DNA of 64,000 nucleotides. Source: Achatina immaculata. Taxonomy: Eukaryota > Mollusca > Gastropoda > Stylommatophora > Achatinidae. The stretch's first letter is position 1. Each line of letters starts with the position of its first letter. The stretch lies in NCBI GenBank assembly GCA_009760885.1, contig CM019697.1:29938710-30002709 (forward strand), read 5' to 3'. The notes beneath the pieces are model-generated. The model had not been told where the DNA came from, ran no database searches, and saw only the letters and a list, made by a program, of their open reading frames with translations. Position numbers and translations under genes: made by a program. Shown piece after piece: positions 1 to 10,600 of the stretch.

Positions 1-292
1 AGGTCCTGTCAACTGCATCTAGGTTATAATCCGTGGGTGAATTAAGTCTGAAATATCAAGAATTGTTCCACTAATTCACAGCATGTAATATGATCCTTGC
101 CATCTTGACTGGAAATCCGTGGATGCCTTGACAAATCAAATACTGTAAGATGGTTGTCCTGACAATGCAAACACAGAAAAAAAAAAGATATATGTGCAAA
201 CCTGTGAAACACTTCTCAGTCACTTCAAAACAGAAGAGAACACGCTAAAGCACATTGTTACAAGACATCAGATCTTGGATGAACTACTTCTG

Positions 293-330
<38 letters not shown>

Positions 331-1000
331 ATGTATGTGGTGACGGTGGTGTTTTTTAGTGTTTTTAAAAATTTTATTAAATTTATTTTCTGCAGAAATG
401 TCACAAATTATAACTAAATACTTCAGCAAAACAGCACGTTTATTAAAAAAAAAAATACTGAGAACAGCTGATATGTGCATGAAGTCATGTGAATAAAGAA
501 ACATGAAGTTCATAAAATTGCAGGGTCTGAATTGCTAAATGTCCATATAGCCTTACTATGGCTTAAAATGTGCATTCTTAAATGGAGTCACATTTTATTT
601 CTCTGAGACCCACTGAGTTATCTAATATGAATGACTTTTCCCAGGTCATACACAATTATATTTGTGACCATGTGTCTTCTCATCCATCACTGATTAATTC
701 TGAAATCTCAGTTTCACTAGAGCTGATTATAATTTAATAAATTTGTTAGTGCGAAAGTGGTCCAGCAGCCTAAAGGCATTTCCATATAAAAGACAAGTTA
801 GCAATCTTCTCCTTATATCTGCTGATACACTTCATTACTTACTGACTTTTACAGTCAAAAACTTTAATTGCCACAGATATGTTTTACTATATTTAGAATA
901 TTTTGATGGACACTATTTGTGTCATCCATCATACAAGTCTTTTGATAATCTGGAGACATGAGGTAATCACAATCTCAACAAAAGTAATTGATACACATAC
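1..1000. other. Non-coding stretch downstream of the YARS2 exon
   Basis: Presumed intron of the minus-strand YARS2 gene. It begins with the GTATGT donor at 1000-995. I looked on the minus strand for the next YARS2 exon, which should encode a GG-rich stretch and a GDPSG motif, and did not find it. Only a TG microsatellite and AT-rich sequence are visible. Confidence 0.5.
294..329. repeat. (TG)n microsatellite
   Basis: An uninterrupted run of TG dinucleotides about 36 bp long. It explains the His-Thr repeat reading frame on the minus strand here, which is not a gene. Confidence 0.95.
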
Positions 1001-1148
1001 CACAGCAATGGGACTATGTCCTGCCCTTTGACCATGTAAAAGAATGATCAAAGAAAGCAAATTGCCAATGTGCAGACTGTCTGCTGTTGGATCAAAGCCA
1101 CAGTATAGGGACTGAGAACTTGCTAGCAGATTCATTAGCTCAGGCAAC
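1001..1148 (-). CDS. YARS2: Mitochondrial tyrosyl-tRNA synthetase, internal exon with the HIGH-type motif
   Basis: YARS2 attaches tyrosine to mitochondrial tRNA-Tyr in the matrix. This exon encodes 49 whole codons, from LPELMN to RAGHSPIAV, and contains the block [15 protein letters not shown]. That block matches the start of the class I Rossmann fold, with HIGN in the place of the HIGH ATP-binding signature, and is characteristic of the mitochondrial/bacterial type of TyrRS, not the cytosolic type. The exon has a clean acceptor (TTTCCAG, with AG at 1150-1149) and a GTATGT donor at 1000-995. It begins with the third base of a codon. An intact frame and both splice sites argue for a live gene and against a retrocopy. 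The remaining exons are mostly outside the window or not recognised. Confidence 0.85.
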
Positions 1149-2715
1149 CTGGAAACAAAACGCACTCAAGTCAGATTTTTCCTGGTACAAATTCTGGGTA
1201 ATGGCCAGGGATGAACAAGTGTTAATTACAACAAAATTAAAACAATAAACAAATGTTAATTAAAATAAAATATAACAAACATTAATTAAAACAAATATAT
1301 TCTTCTTCATTGAACACTTTCTGATATCAATGTGGATATCTCTGATGAAGGCTGCAATTTTAAATATAGTATATTATGAATAAACATTAATTTAAACAAA
1401 ATATAACATCAAAGTAATGGAAGAATATGTGTTCATCTCAACATCAGGTTTGGAAAAGATTCTGCAGTGCTTCCTGGCAATCAGGCTGCATCACAAAAGT
1501 CTGGTAAATAAAGAAAGAAACAATGTGTTTCCTGCTGATGATGCTGCTTAGTAAGAAACTTGGTGCTGCAGCTTATGGAAGGGCACCTATCTTCTAGCGC
1601 ATAATCTCAGACAATGAAGAAAGCCATGACACTCTATCATTGTTACCTTCATCATCAATGGTCAGAAAAGCCACCCTGCTCAGCTGTACAGGATTTATAA
1701 AACCACCAAAGTGAATGAGGACAAACACATATATAAAAATATTTTGTCAGGACTGCATTAATTATATCAAAGCAGGTAGCTCTCTGATTTGCACTGACCC
1801 AATTTGTGCTAATTCAAAGTGACACTGATTATGAAACCAGAAAGTCCAAACAAAAAATTACTATTATTTATAACTTTTTTACAATTTTTTCTCACACTGC
1901 TTCTTATATTAAATTGTAATTCCTACATCACTGATTTTTAATAAAAAAAATTATAAACCAACACTATTCCACAACAGACATGTGAGCATTGATCATTCAT
2001 GATGATGAGTCATAGATAAATTCAGTGATGAGCTCTGCAAGACTGACCATAACATGGGGCAGAGTGTTACAACAAAGAGGAGCATCAATGTGGCCTTATG
2101 AAATTTTAAAAGAAAGAATAAATCATGGCAGTTCACTGAGTGCTTTCTTTAAAAAAAAAGTGATGATCCTCAGCCAAGGACTTCTTCAGAGAACTACTGC
2201 CACTTCATTATGCCACTGCTGGTTGCAAGCATACAAAATATATATTTTAAATTTCCTTTATTTTATTTGTTATTTCTAAGAGCTAATTGTAATGGCATTA
2301 TAGTTAGTGTAATGTCTTTAAAGTTTAATCATCAATGTTTTGGTGCCAGGAATGCATATCATTGACTTCACATTGATTTACATTTTAAAATTATTTCAGT
2401 TCACATCGATTCTGTTTATGCTAGGAACACATAAAGGAACACTTTATGCTAGGAACATATAAAATGTATGCTGCAGCAACATCTTATTAGCAGGAATGAT
2501 CCTATAAATGTTCTTTAATACAGCCAACCACAATACTGACCACTTCACAATCTAGAGGCAGCAGGTGAAGAAAAAAAAAAGGTCACTAACATCACATCTG
2601 ATAACTGCCTCAATGGCATGACACAGGATTACCGATGTTTTTGGTTTTTTTTCCATGGAAAAAAATAGCCATTTTTTGTTCTTATCCAATGATAAATAAA
2701 TTATAAAAACAAATA
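1149..2715. other. Presumed YARS2 intron, no feature seen
   Basis: AT-rich, with a repeated motif of TTAATTAAAACAAA type around 1220-1400. YARS2 of other animals has a short conserved stretch, RGLFKDFFP in human as I recall it, just before LPEL. An exon for it was looked for on the minus strand and not found. Confidence 0.4.
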
Positions 2716-2960
2716 CACATGTTGCTGTGTTGTACTGGTTATTGCACTCGCTTGCCGATCAGAAGGTTCCCGCTTCAATTTTCCACTCGGGTGGAATTTA
2801 TTTAGACTGCCCAGCACTGGGGTTAACCCAGCCCCAAAAGTGGGCACCTGGGAAAACAATGGCTGCAAGATCAGGTGCTGGCATTCCCACCTCAAATGCT
2901 GCAGTGGCTTACAAATGTGAAGGGACTAACACTTCACGCTCTTACACTTTGCAAATGTTA
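2716..2960 (+). mobile_element. tRNA-derived SINE
   Basis: The segment starting near 2722 has a tRNA-like layout. A box A-like TGTTGTACTGG is followed about 35 bp later by a decayed box B-like AGGTTCCCGCTTC, then a G/C-rich body with CACTCGGGTGGAATTTA. This is the pattern of polymerase III SINEs. Only one copy is present in the window. The 3' end is uncertain because it runs into a LINE fragment of opposite orientation. Confidence 0.55.
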
Positions 2961-3578
2961 TGGGGCGTCAGTCAGTCAGTGATTTGCTTGTCCCTTGTGG
3001 CCATTTGCAGATCATCAATGATGTCTTGCAGCCATCTTCACCTTGGTCTTCCTCTCTTTCTTTTTCCCATTATGTACCCTTCCAAGACTGTCTTCTCTAA
3101 ATTATCATGTTTAAAATGTCCAAAATATTTAAGTTTTCTCTGTTTAATCTTCCTTACTAGCCAACCTTCTTCAATATTAGGTTCTTGTAGTATAGATAAA
3201 TTTGTTCTTTTTTCTGTCCATGATATTTGAAGGACTCTTCTGTAGTATTTACATTCAAAGGCATTTATGTGTTTCTCAGCTGTTTTTGTTAAGTGTCCAG
3301 GTCTCACAGGCATATGTTGCCATGTGAAAGACGCATGCCCTTAAAAATCTTATTTTTGTAGTTCTGTCTGTTCCTCTTCACAACTTCTTTAGCTGTTTTA
3401 CTTTCTGAAGAGCGATAGATGTCCTCCTTTTTATTTCCCTCACTGTATCTTCATTATTAGTTAGCAATGATCCACTTCTTCCAATTTTTTCTCATTGATA
3501 ATTTTTTCAGCTGGTTATTTGTTTTGTCAGATGTCATCAATTTTGTTTTCTTTGCATTCTGATAAAGCTACGGGGCAT
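2961..3578 (-). mobile_element. LINE family B (RTE-like), 3' fragment
   Basis: Read on the minus strand this encodes the C-terminal tail typical of RTE-like reverse transcriptases: a KTAEKHINAFECK block, then GKRKRGRPR. It is broken by frameshifts. The same segment occurs at 19556-20128, 23348-23534 and 54360-54982. The family's 3' tail in better copies is a run of AATG units. Confidence 0.8.
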
Positions 3579-3922
3579 TGATAAATACTGGGTTGCGCCT
3601 TACCTAGTGTTGGGAAATATACTTTCAAACAGTCCTCGTTTATTTAGATCGAGTAGATTCTGTGATGAAGCTGATGAACTCGTACATCTGAGGCGGGCAT
3701 CTAAACTGAAACATATTATCATATTTGAATAAAGTCATATTACAACTGATGTCTAATGTGTGACTTTGAAGTTTAGACCTGTCAATTAACTATATCAAGA
3801 ACTTCAGTTTTTTTGCTCCGATACGATGGATAACTGTGAAGCTACATCCGTATATGTAAATATACACATAAACAGTTGCATTACATAACTACTAAGCTCA
3901 GATACATAAAGGTATTATATAC
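3579..3922. other. Unique non-coding sequence inside the proposed YARS2 intron
   Basis: No repeat or coding signal was recognised. An ATG on the plus strand at 3824, opening MDNCEATSVY and followed by GTAAAT, looks like a possible first exon of the large gene. Its phase does not fit the next exon, so I did not call it. Confidence 0.4.
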
Positions 3923-4002
3923 CAAACTCTGGAGAAGGCAGTTAGATAATGTTCGGATCCAGTACTAAACGAATTCCTCCAACATCTCATGAGCGCGGCC
4001 AT
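3923..4002 (-). CDS. YARS2: Candidate YARS2 exon 1 with mitochondrial targeting peptide
   Basis: On the minus strand an ATG at 4002-4000 opens 26 codons beginning MAALMRCWRNSFSTG. They are rich in Arg and Ser with a single acidic residue, as expected for a matrix-targeting presequence. A GTATAT donor follows at 3922-3917. The exon ends after two bases of a codon, exactly the phase needed to join the exon at 1148, which starts with a third base. Against it, the stretch expected just before LPEL in this family is missing, so either another exon lies between or this is not the true first exon. This is inference from phase, composition and position. Confidence 0.4.
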
Positions 4003-4548
4003 TTTTCATTCCAAGAACGGCAAAGCTAGAGTCGAGTGAAGTTTTGAATACAATTTTTTAAAAAATCAATTTATAACGAAGCGTTTGTTCCTCAGAAGAG
4101 CATAAAATACATTACTGCAGACATATTGCACGGCATACATTGTTCGCACAGAAAAATGAAGTGGTATAAAACGAAATTACTATATACGGTAGTGACGATA
4201 TTTTTCATGTCAGATAGTCAGGTCTGAAAGCAGGGAGGAGACTAGGAGGAACACTGGATAAGAAAAACAATGCACATCGAATACGTTACCAAGATATGAT
4301 TCTGTAGTGATCGAGGTAATTGGTGTGATACACTATTCAGGATCATAACTCTCTCAGATTCAGAGATAATGTAATAATTATAGCATGAAGTAGACTTGCT
4401 CTCCCAGCAAACCAGTCGTCTAGTCCTAATCCATTGTGTTGAGACAAGAGAATTTATGTTACAGCTATACTCAGTGAATGCTGAATGACGGTTGTAAAGC
4501 TGCTTATTTTTGACGCTGAAACAATTATTTCATTTATTTTGTTCACAG
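4003..4548. promoter_or_regulatory. Probable bidirectional promoter region
   Basis: This lies between the candidate YARS2 first exon (minus) and the first exon of the large gene (plus). It begins just beside a small CpG-containing stretch (GAGCGCGGCCAT, then GAACGG and GTCGAGTG) that is unlike the AT-rich flanks. No known transposon is seen in it. No TATA box or initiator can be defended by eye. Confidence 0.35.
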
Positions 4549-4648
4549 TAGATGTTTACAAACATTTTAGGCAGTATGTTACATGGATGACAGAAGTGGA
4601 AAACCAACAGGAAGAGCTGATAATTGCAGCAATTTGCTATAGCAGGAT
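4549..4648 (+). CDS. Large gene, exon 1 (tentative)
   Basis: A pyrimidine-rich tract and CAG precede it, and GTGAGA follows. It encodes DVYKHFRQYVTWMTEVENQQ and then a hydrophobic stretch. It leaves in phase 2 (AT), and the first C of the next exon completes Ile. The upstream phase is unresolved. If the preceding exon is non-coding, ATG at 4587 is the start. Confidence 0.5.
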
Positions 4649-7600
4649 GTGAGATACAAACAGATTATATTGGACTAGAGAGATTTAAAAAAAAAAGATT
4701 GTCAGCTTTCACAGACCAGATGAAACTCATTCTTTATATTTAAAGATTGTCAGCTTTCACAGACCAGATGAAACTCATTCTTTACAGATAAAGATTGTCA
4801 ACTTTCACAGACAGATGAAACTCATTCTTTACAGTTAAAGATTATCAGCTTTCACAGACCAGATGAAACTCATTCTTTACAGATCTGAGGACCTTCCTTC
4901 ACTTCTATATGGCCCCAAAAAAAAATTAAGGGAAAAAAGTGTATAGACAATTTTTGAGGGGTTCCGAAGTGTGAGTTCCAAAGATGCACCAAATCTAGTG
5001 GGTGCCGAGAATGTCATAGCTAGAAATAACAGAAGCAAATGAATTAGTAACATCTTTAATGATTACAGCAGGAGATAGAAATGGATAGATTATGTACTAA
5101 GAATGCAGCCAAAAATATGTACCTCATACATTTAGTCAGAGCAGGAAAAGTAGATTCAGGTAGAGAAACTTACTGAAACCTGCAGGAGACAGAGCAGGAA
5201 AAGTAGATTCAGACAGAGAAACTTACTAAAACCTGCAGGAGACAGAGCAGGAAAAGTAGATTCAGACAGAGAAACTTTCTGAAATCTGCAGGAGATTAAA
5301 GAATGAATCTGGAAAGGACATTGAAGAACTATTGTTCAATAATTGTTGCATGCAAATAATTAATGTCATTTTATAATTTTTACCCATTTTGTTAAATGAA
5401 GCACAATTAGAAATTGACATGTTCAGTATCAGCTTTTCAAAGAAACAGCATTTCACTTTTAGCAATTCCTGTCCAGGATTATCTTGTACTGACTGCATGA
5501 AGACATTACAGATGGAAATGGAGAAGAGAGACAGTAAGCATTCAGCTCTTCATGGAATTCATCCTCAGGTAAGTTTTTAATGTAAAAAAAAAAGGCAGAT
5601 AATATTTAATAATGCTTAATCTAACTCAGATTCTATAAGAATGAAAATGAAGAATAATTGATATGGTGGTGAAAATGACTTTTTTTTTTCCTAACACAGT
5701 ATAACTTTGTGATTGTGGAAGAGTTTACATATTGAATTTTAATCAGTTTCTATTCTTTTCTTAAAGTAAATATGAAGATTATGCTGCATTGTGTACAAAC
5801 TAGGAAAAAAGTAGGACCAGTTTATTACTTAATGAATACACAGTTGTGACATTTTAGCATGATCTTAAAACACACAGGATGAAAAGCTGGAGAGAGGAGA
5901 TAAAGTATACATTTACATGAATGCTGTAAATGTATGTTTGTGTTAAAAAAAAAGAAAAGAAAAATGAATAGAGCAATTAGATGTAACTTGTAAGAAGCTG
6001 TTTCTGAACACAGTGTCAGACATTCCACAGGTTCTTACAAGTTACAGCAGCTAAGTGCTCTATTCATTTTATTTCATTTTTTTTTTAACACCTCTCTCTC
6101 TCTCTCTCTGAACCAGAGCACATGGAGCTTCTACAAGGGTTTTCAACAAATGCCTGTCCGTTTGCCTTTTTTTCTGCTCTTGTCCAGGTGAGCCCTCTAT
6201 TGCTCAACATCCTCTCTTTTGTTCTTCTCCATGTGTCTCCTTTGGTCTGCCCTTACTTTTGTTCCCCTGTAGTGTCTGTCCTAGTGCTATTTTTGGTAGT
6301 GAGTTGTCAGTCATCTGGAGCGCATGTCCCAACCATCCCCAATGTCTTTCCTCAACAACTGCTGTCAGTGACTTCATCTGCATTTCTACCAACAAGATGT
6401 TTTTTCTTACGGTGTTTGGCCAAAATACTCTTCTAATTCTTCATAAACATTTAGTCTGGAAAGAATTCAACTTGTTTTCTATAGTTCTGGTGATTTTCCA
6501 GCATTCAGTTCCATAGAGAACACTTTGAACATTACTCTTAAATATCCTGATTTTTGTCTTCCTACTTAGTTTTTTAAGATTTCAATATAGTCTGCAGCAT
6601 TGCAAAAGCCTGGTTTGCTCTAGTAAGTCTGTTGTTGATATCCTCTGTGCTGTCTCCATCTTTTACTACTCTACTGCCAAGGTATACAAATTCGTTGACC
6701 TCCTCCACTAACTTGTTATCTACTCTGAGTACATTTCTGTTATTCATATTTTGCTTCATTAACTTTGTCTTTCCTATGTTGATCTTTAATCCTTTGTTGT
6801 TTGTATTCTGAGTTAACTTGTTTATTTTATCTTGCATATCTTTGTGGCTGCTTGATAGTAGACAGATGTCTGCAAAGTCAAGGTCCTCCAGCCCTGTGTC
6901 AAGGATCCGCTGTAATCCTCTGCATTTGTCTGATGTTGCCTCCTTCATTAACCAGTCCACTGCCAAGATAAATAATGTTGGCAATAGTACACATCCCTGC
7001 TTCACTCCTTTTTTACCCTAAAGCTGCTGGAAGTATGTTCTCCACAGATCACTTTGCACTGAAAACCCTTGTATAGGGCTTTGATGACATTCACTATCTT
7101 ATAAGGGAGGCCATGCCATCTTAGAATTTTCCACAGTGCATCTCTGTTAACATTGTCAAAGGCTTTCTCATAATCTATAAATAGTGCATGTGTTGTGCTA
7201 TATCACTCATTTGCTTGCTCTAATATTTGTCTAAGTACAAATATGTGGTCTGTGCATGATCTTCCTTTCCTAAATCCTGCCTGCTCTTTCTGAAGCTTTC
7301 CCTCAAGTGCTGGTACAATTCTGTTGGTGATTATTCTACAAAATACGTTACTGGTGAGTGGCAGTAGGGTAATGCCTCTCCAGTTCTCACACTCCCTGGT
7401 GTCACCCTTCTTTGGTAGTTTTACTGTAAGGCCAGTTTTCCACTCCTGGAGCTTTTTCTAGATCCCAACTTTGTTGTAGTATCCGGCAGAGTTGTTCTGG
7501 TGTTTCTGTTTCTTCTGCTTTCAACATCTCAGCAGTCACTTCATCTTCACCTGGTGCCCTGTCTAATTTTAGCTTCTTTATTGCCTCCTTTACTTCACTT

Positions 7601-10600
7601 ATTGTTAATGGTCCTGTATTGATGTTTAGTTCCATTTTTGCTTCAGGTATGTCTATTGTTTGTGCTGCTTGTGTTCTGTTTAGTAGGGTGTTAAAGTGTT
7701 CCCTCCATCTTTCAGTTTTTTCTCTTTCTCCACTGATCAGTTGTTCCTTATATATCTTGTGCTGAAGTTACCTGTCATCTGCTTTGTGATTTTGTATATG
7801 GTTTTCATGTCATTCACATATGCTGCTTTCTCTGCTGCTTCTGCTAAGTTGTCATAGTATTGATGTTTATCTTGACAGCATGATTCCTTCACTTCTTTGT
7901 CTTTTTGTGCATAATTACTTAAAACTTGTTCTTTTAGCCTTTGTGATTTGGTGTTCAGTAATTTTTTCTTGATTTCCTTTCTTTGCTCTACCTTTTCCCA
8001 TGCGGTCTTGCTTATCCATTCCTCTTTTCTCCATTTCTAATATCCCAGCACCTCTTTTGCTGTTTCCTGTAGTGTTTTATTGAACTCTAGTATGGACATT
8101 TCTGCTTTGTCTTGTAGGACACTGAAGTGGTTCTTAAGTACTATTGAGAATTCATTCCTTGTTTGCTGGTCTTTCAGTTTTCTTGTATCAAAATGTATCT
8201 TTCAGTATTCTCCTATTTGGCTTTCCTTAATTTTAGTTTTATTTTTGCTACCAGAAGATTGTGATCGCTTCCTACATCTGCTCTTTTCCATGCTCTCACA
8301 TCTTGTAGTGACCGTTTCCACTTGTTGTTTATTAGTATGTGATCAATTTGGTTTTCTGTGGTTTTATCTGGGTAACTCTAAGTCACCTTATGGATGTTTT
8401 TATGTTGGAAAATTGTCCCTCCGATGGTCGTCATGTTTTCTTCACAGAAACTGCAGTCTTTCTCCATTTTCATTTATTTCTCCGATTCATTCTTTTCCCA
8501 TGATTATCTTCATTTCCTTCACCTACTTTTGCATTAAAGTCACCCAAGATGAGTAGCATATCATGCTTGGGTATCGTTTCTACTGTGGCTGTTGTAAAAA
8601 TCTTTTAATTCCTCTTCAGCTGCTTCTGTTGGTGCATAACAAACTATAATAGACAGCTTCGTGAATCTTGAGTTGAAGCGTGCATATAATAATCTCTCAT
8701 TTATAGGTGTCCATTTCAGCAATGCTCTTGATGCTTTTTTTGTTATATTCAGTGCTACTCCTTCTTCATGATGATCTTCTTTACCTGACCATATTATTGT
8801 ATCTTCTGTGTGCTGTGTTGTTAATTTCCTTCTGCCTTGTCCTGTCCATCTTGCTTCTTGTATTTCTAGTATGTCTATTTTGTATTTGTGCATTTCCTTG
8901 ATGGTTTGTGCTAGTTTTCCAGTCTGATTAAGTGTTCTTACATTCCAGCTGCCTGTTTGCATCTTGTGTTTAGGTTCCAGGAGGTCTGTAGTCGGGCTGG
9001 GGACTTCCAGTGGCTGGCTTTCATCCAAAATCTTCATGGTCTCAGTTTCCTGATAAGCATTTCTCCTTCCACCTGCGTTTGTTTTTTCCCTTGTTTCTGT
9101 AGCAGTCTGATAGTTTGTTTTTTTTACTGGAAAGGGTTGCTGGCCCTATGCCAAACCTTCCTTAGTCGCCTTTTATGATCATGTGTGATAGGGTACAGTG
9201 GTCATATTCTTTGCTTCCCAGCCATGTGGTCAGGTCTCAGGTACCACACGGGGGTTTTTTAAACATAGCATTCATTACCATCAAAAATTATCAACATCTT
9301 TAGAGATCTCTACAACGGATATGTTTGTGCAGTCAAGACAGAAGAAGGATTGAGCAAATGGTTTCAAATTGAAAAAGGTGTGAAACAAGAATGTATATTA
9401 TCTCCCTTGCTTTTTGGAATTGCCATAGACTTTATAATGAAAAGATGGTGTACAGGTAAAACCAGCATTGATTGGGTACATGGGACCCAAATAGAAGATC
9501 TTGATTTTGCTGATGATATAACTCTTATCAATGACAATGTGAAATCGATGCAGGAAAAAACAGATTCCCTTTCTTCCTTGGGTAGCAAAATAGGTCTTGA
9601 AATTAATAAAGACAAAACAAAAATAATGAAACTTCTCATTAATCAAGAAGGAAAAATATATGTAGAAGGAACAGCTGTTGATGAAGTAAACCAATTTGCA
9701 TACCTTGGCAGCTACATAGACCAGAATGGTGACACCAGGAAGGAAGTTAGACTTCAGATTGCAAAATCTTGAGAACATTCATTCATTCATTCATTTATAT
9801 ACTTATACACTAATTATTCATGATCATTAAGAAAATAGAAACATACAAATATCTAGGCACAATCTTCAACAGAAGCAGTATAGTAAGCATGGAAATTAAA
9901 AGCAGAGTACAGATAGGGAATAAAATATACTTTGCTTTGCAACACCTGTTAAAATCCAAAATCCTGTCCCAAAACACCAAAATAACAATCTACAAAACTA
10001 TAACAAGACCAGCTGTCATGTATGGGTCAGAAATGTGAAGTATAACAGAGAAAGATGAACAACAATTGTGGGTCTTTGAAAACAAGACCCTAAGAAGAAT
10101 CTTTAGGCCCATAAAGGATACCAACAGTGGAGAATGGAGAGGTAGAAAGAACACTGAACTGAACAGCTTATTTAAATCCCAACGAACTATAAATGTCTTG
10201 AAACTGAACAGATTATGCTGGTTGGGTCATGTAGAAAGAATGGAAGAGCAGACAAATGAAAATGATGTATGTACAAGAGATGAAGGAAACAAGACCAAGA
10301 CAGAAATGGAAAGACAACATAGAAGAGGATATAAATGAAATTGGTGTCGCCAACTAGAGAGAGAAGATTAGGAGTAGGGAGGAATGGGGATGAACTTTTA
10401 TCTGCAGCAGTAAGCCTTAATGGAGTGGAAAGCTGAAGACGAAGAATATATATATATAATGCTTCATTTCATGAGAAAAATATGGCACATGCCAATATGT
10501 GAAATTGACTCTTGAACTCTTGTTACATAACCTTTCTTATATAATTTCCTTATATTAGGCAGGTGGATTTTGTTGTTGTTGAGAATATTAGTTCTTGAAT

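Noticed and set aside
268..513. Minus-strand frame with a His-Thr repeat
   Set aside because: Product of the TG microsatellite at 294-329.
3824..3853. ATG GAT AAC ... TAT followed by GTAAAT as first coding exon of the large gene
   Set aside because: It ends in phase 0, while the exon at 4549 needs one incoming base. No alternative acceptor repairs this.
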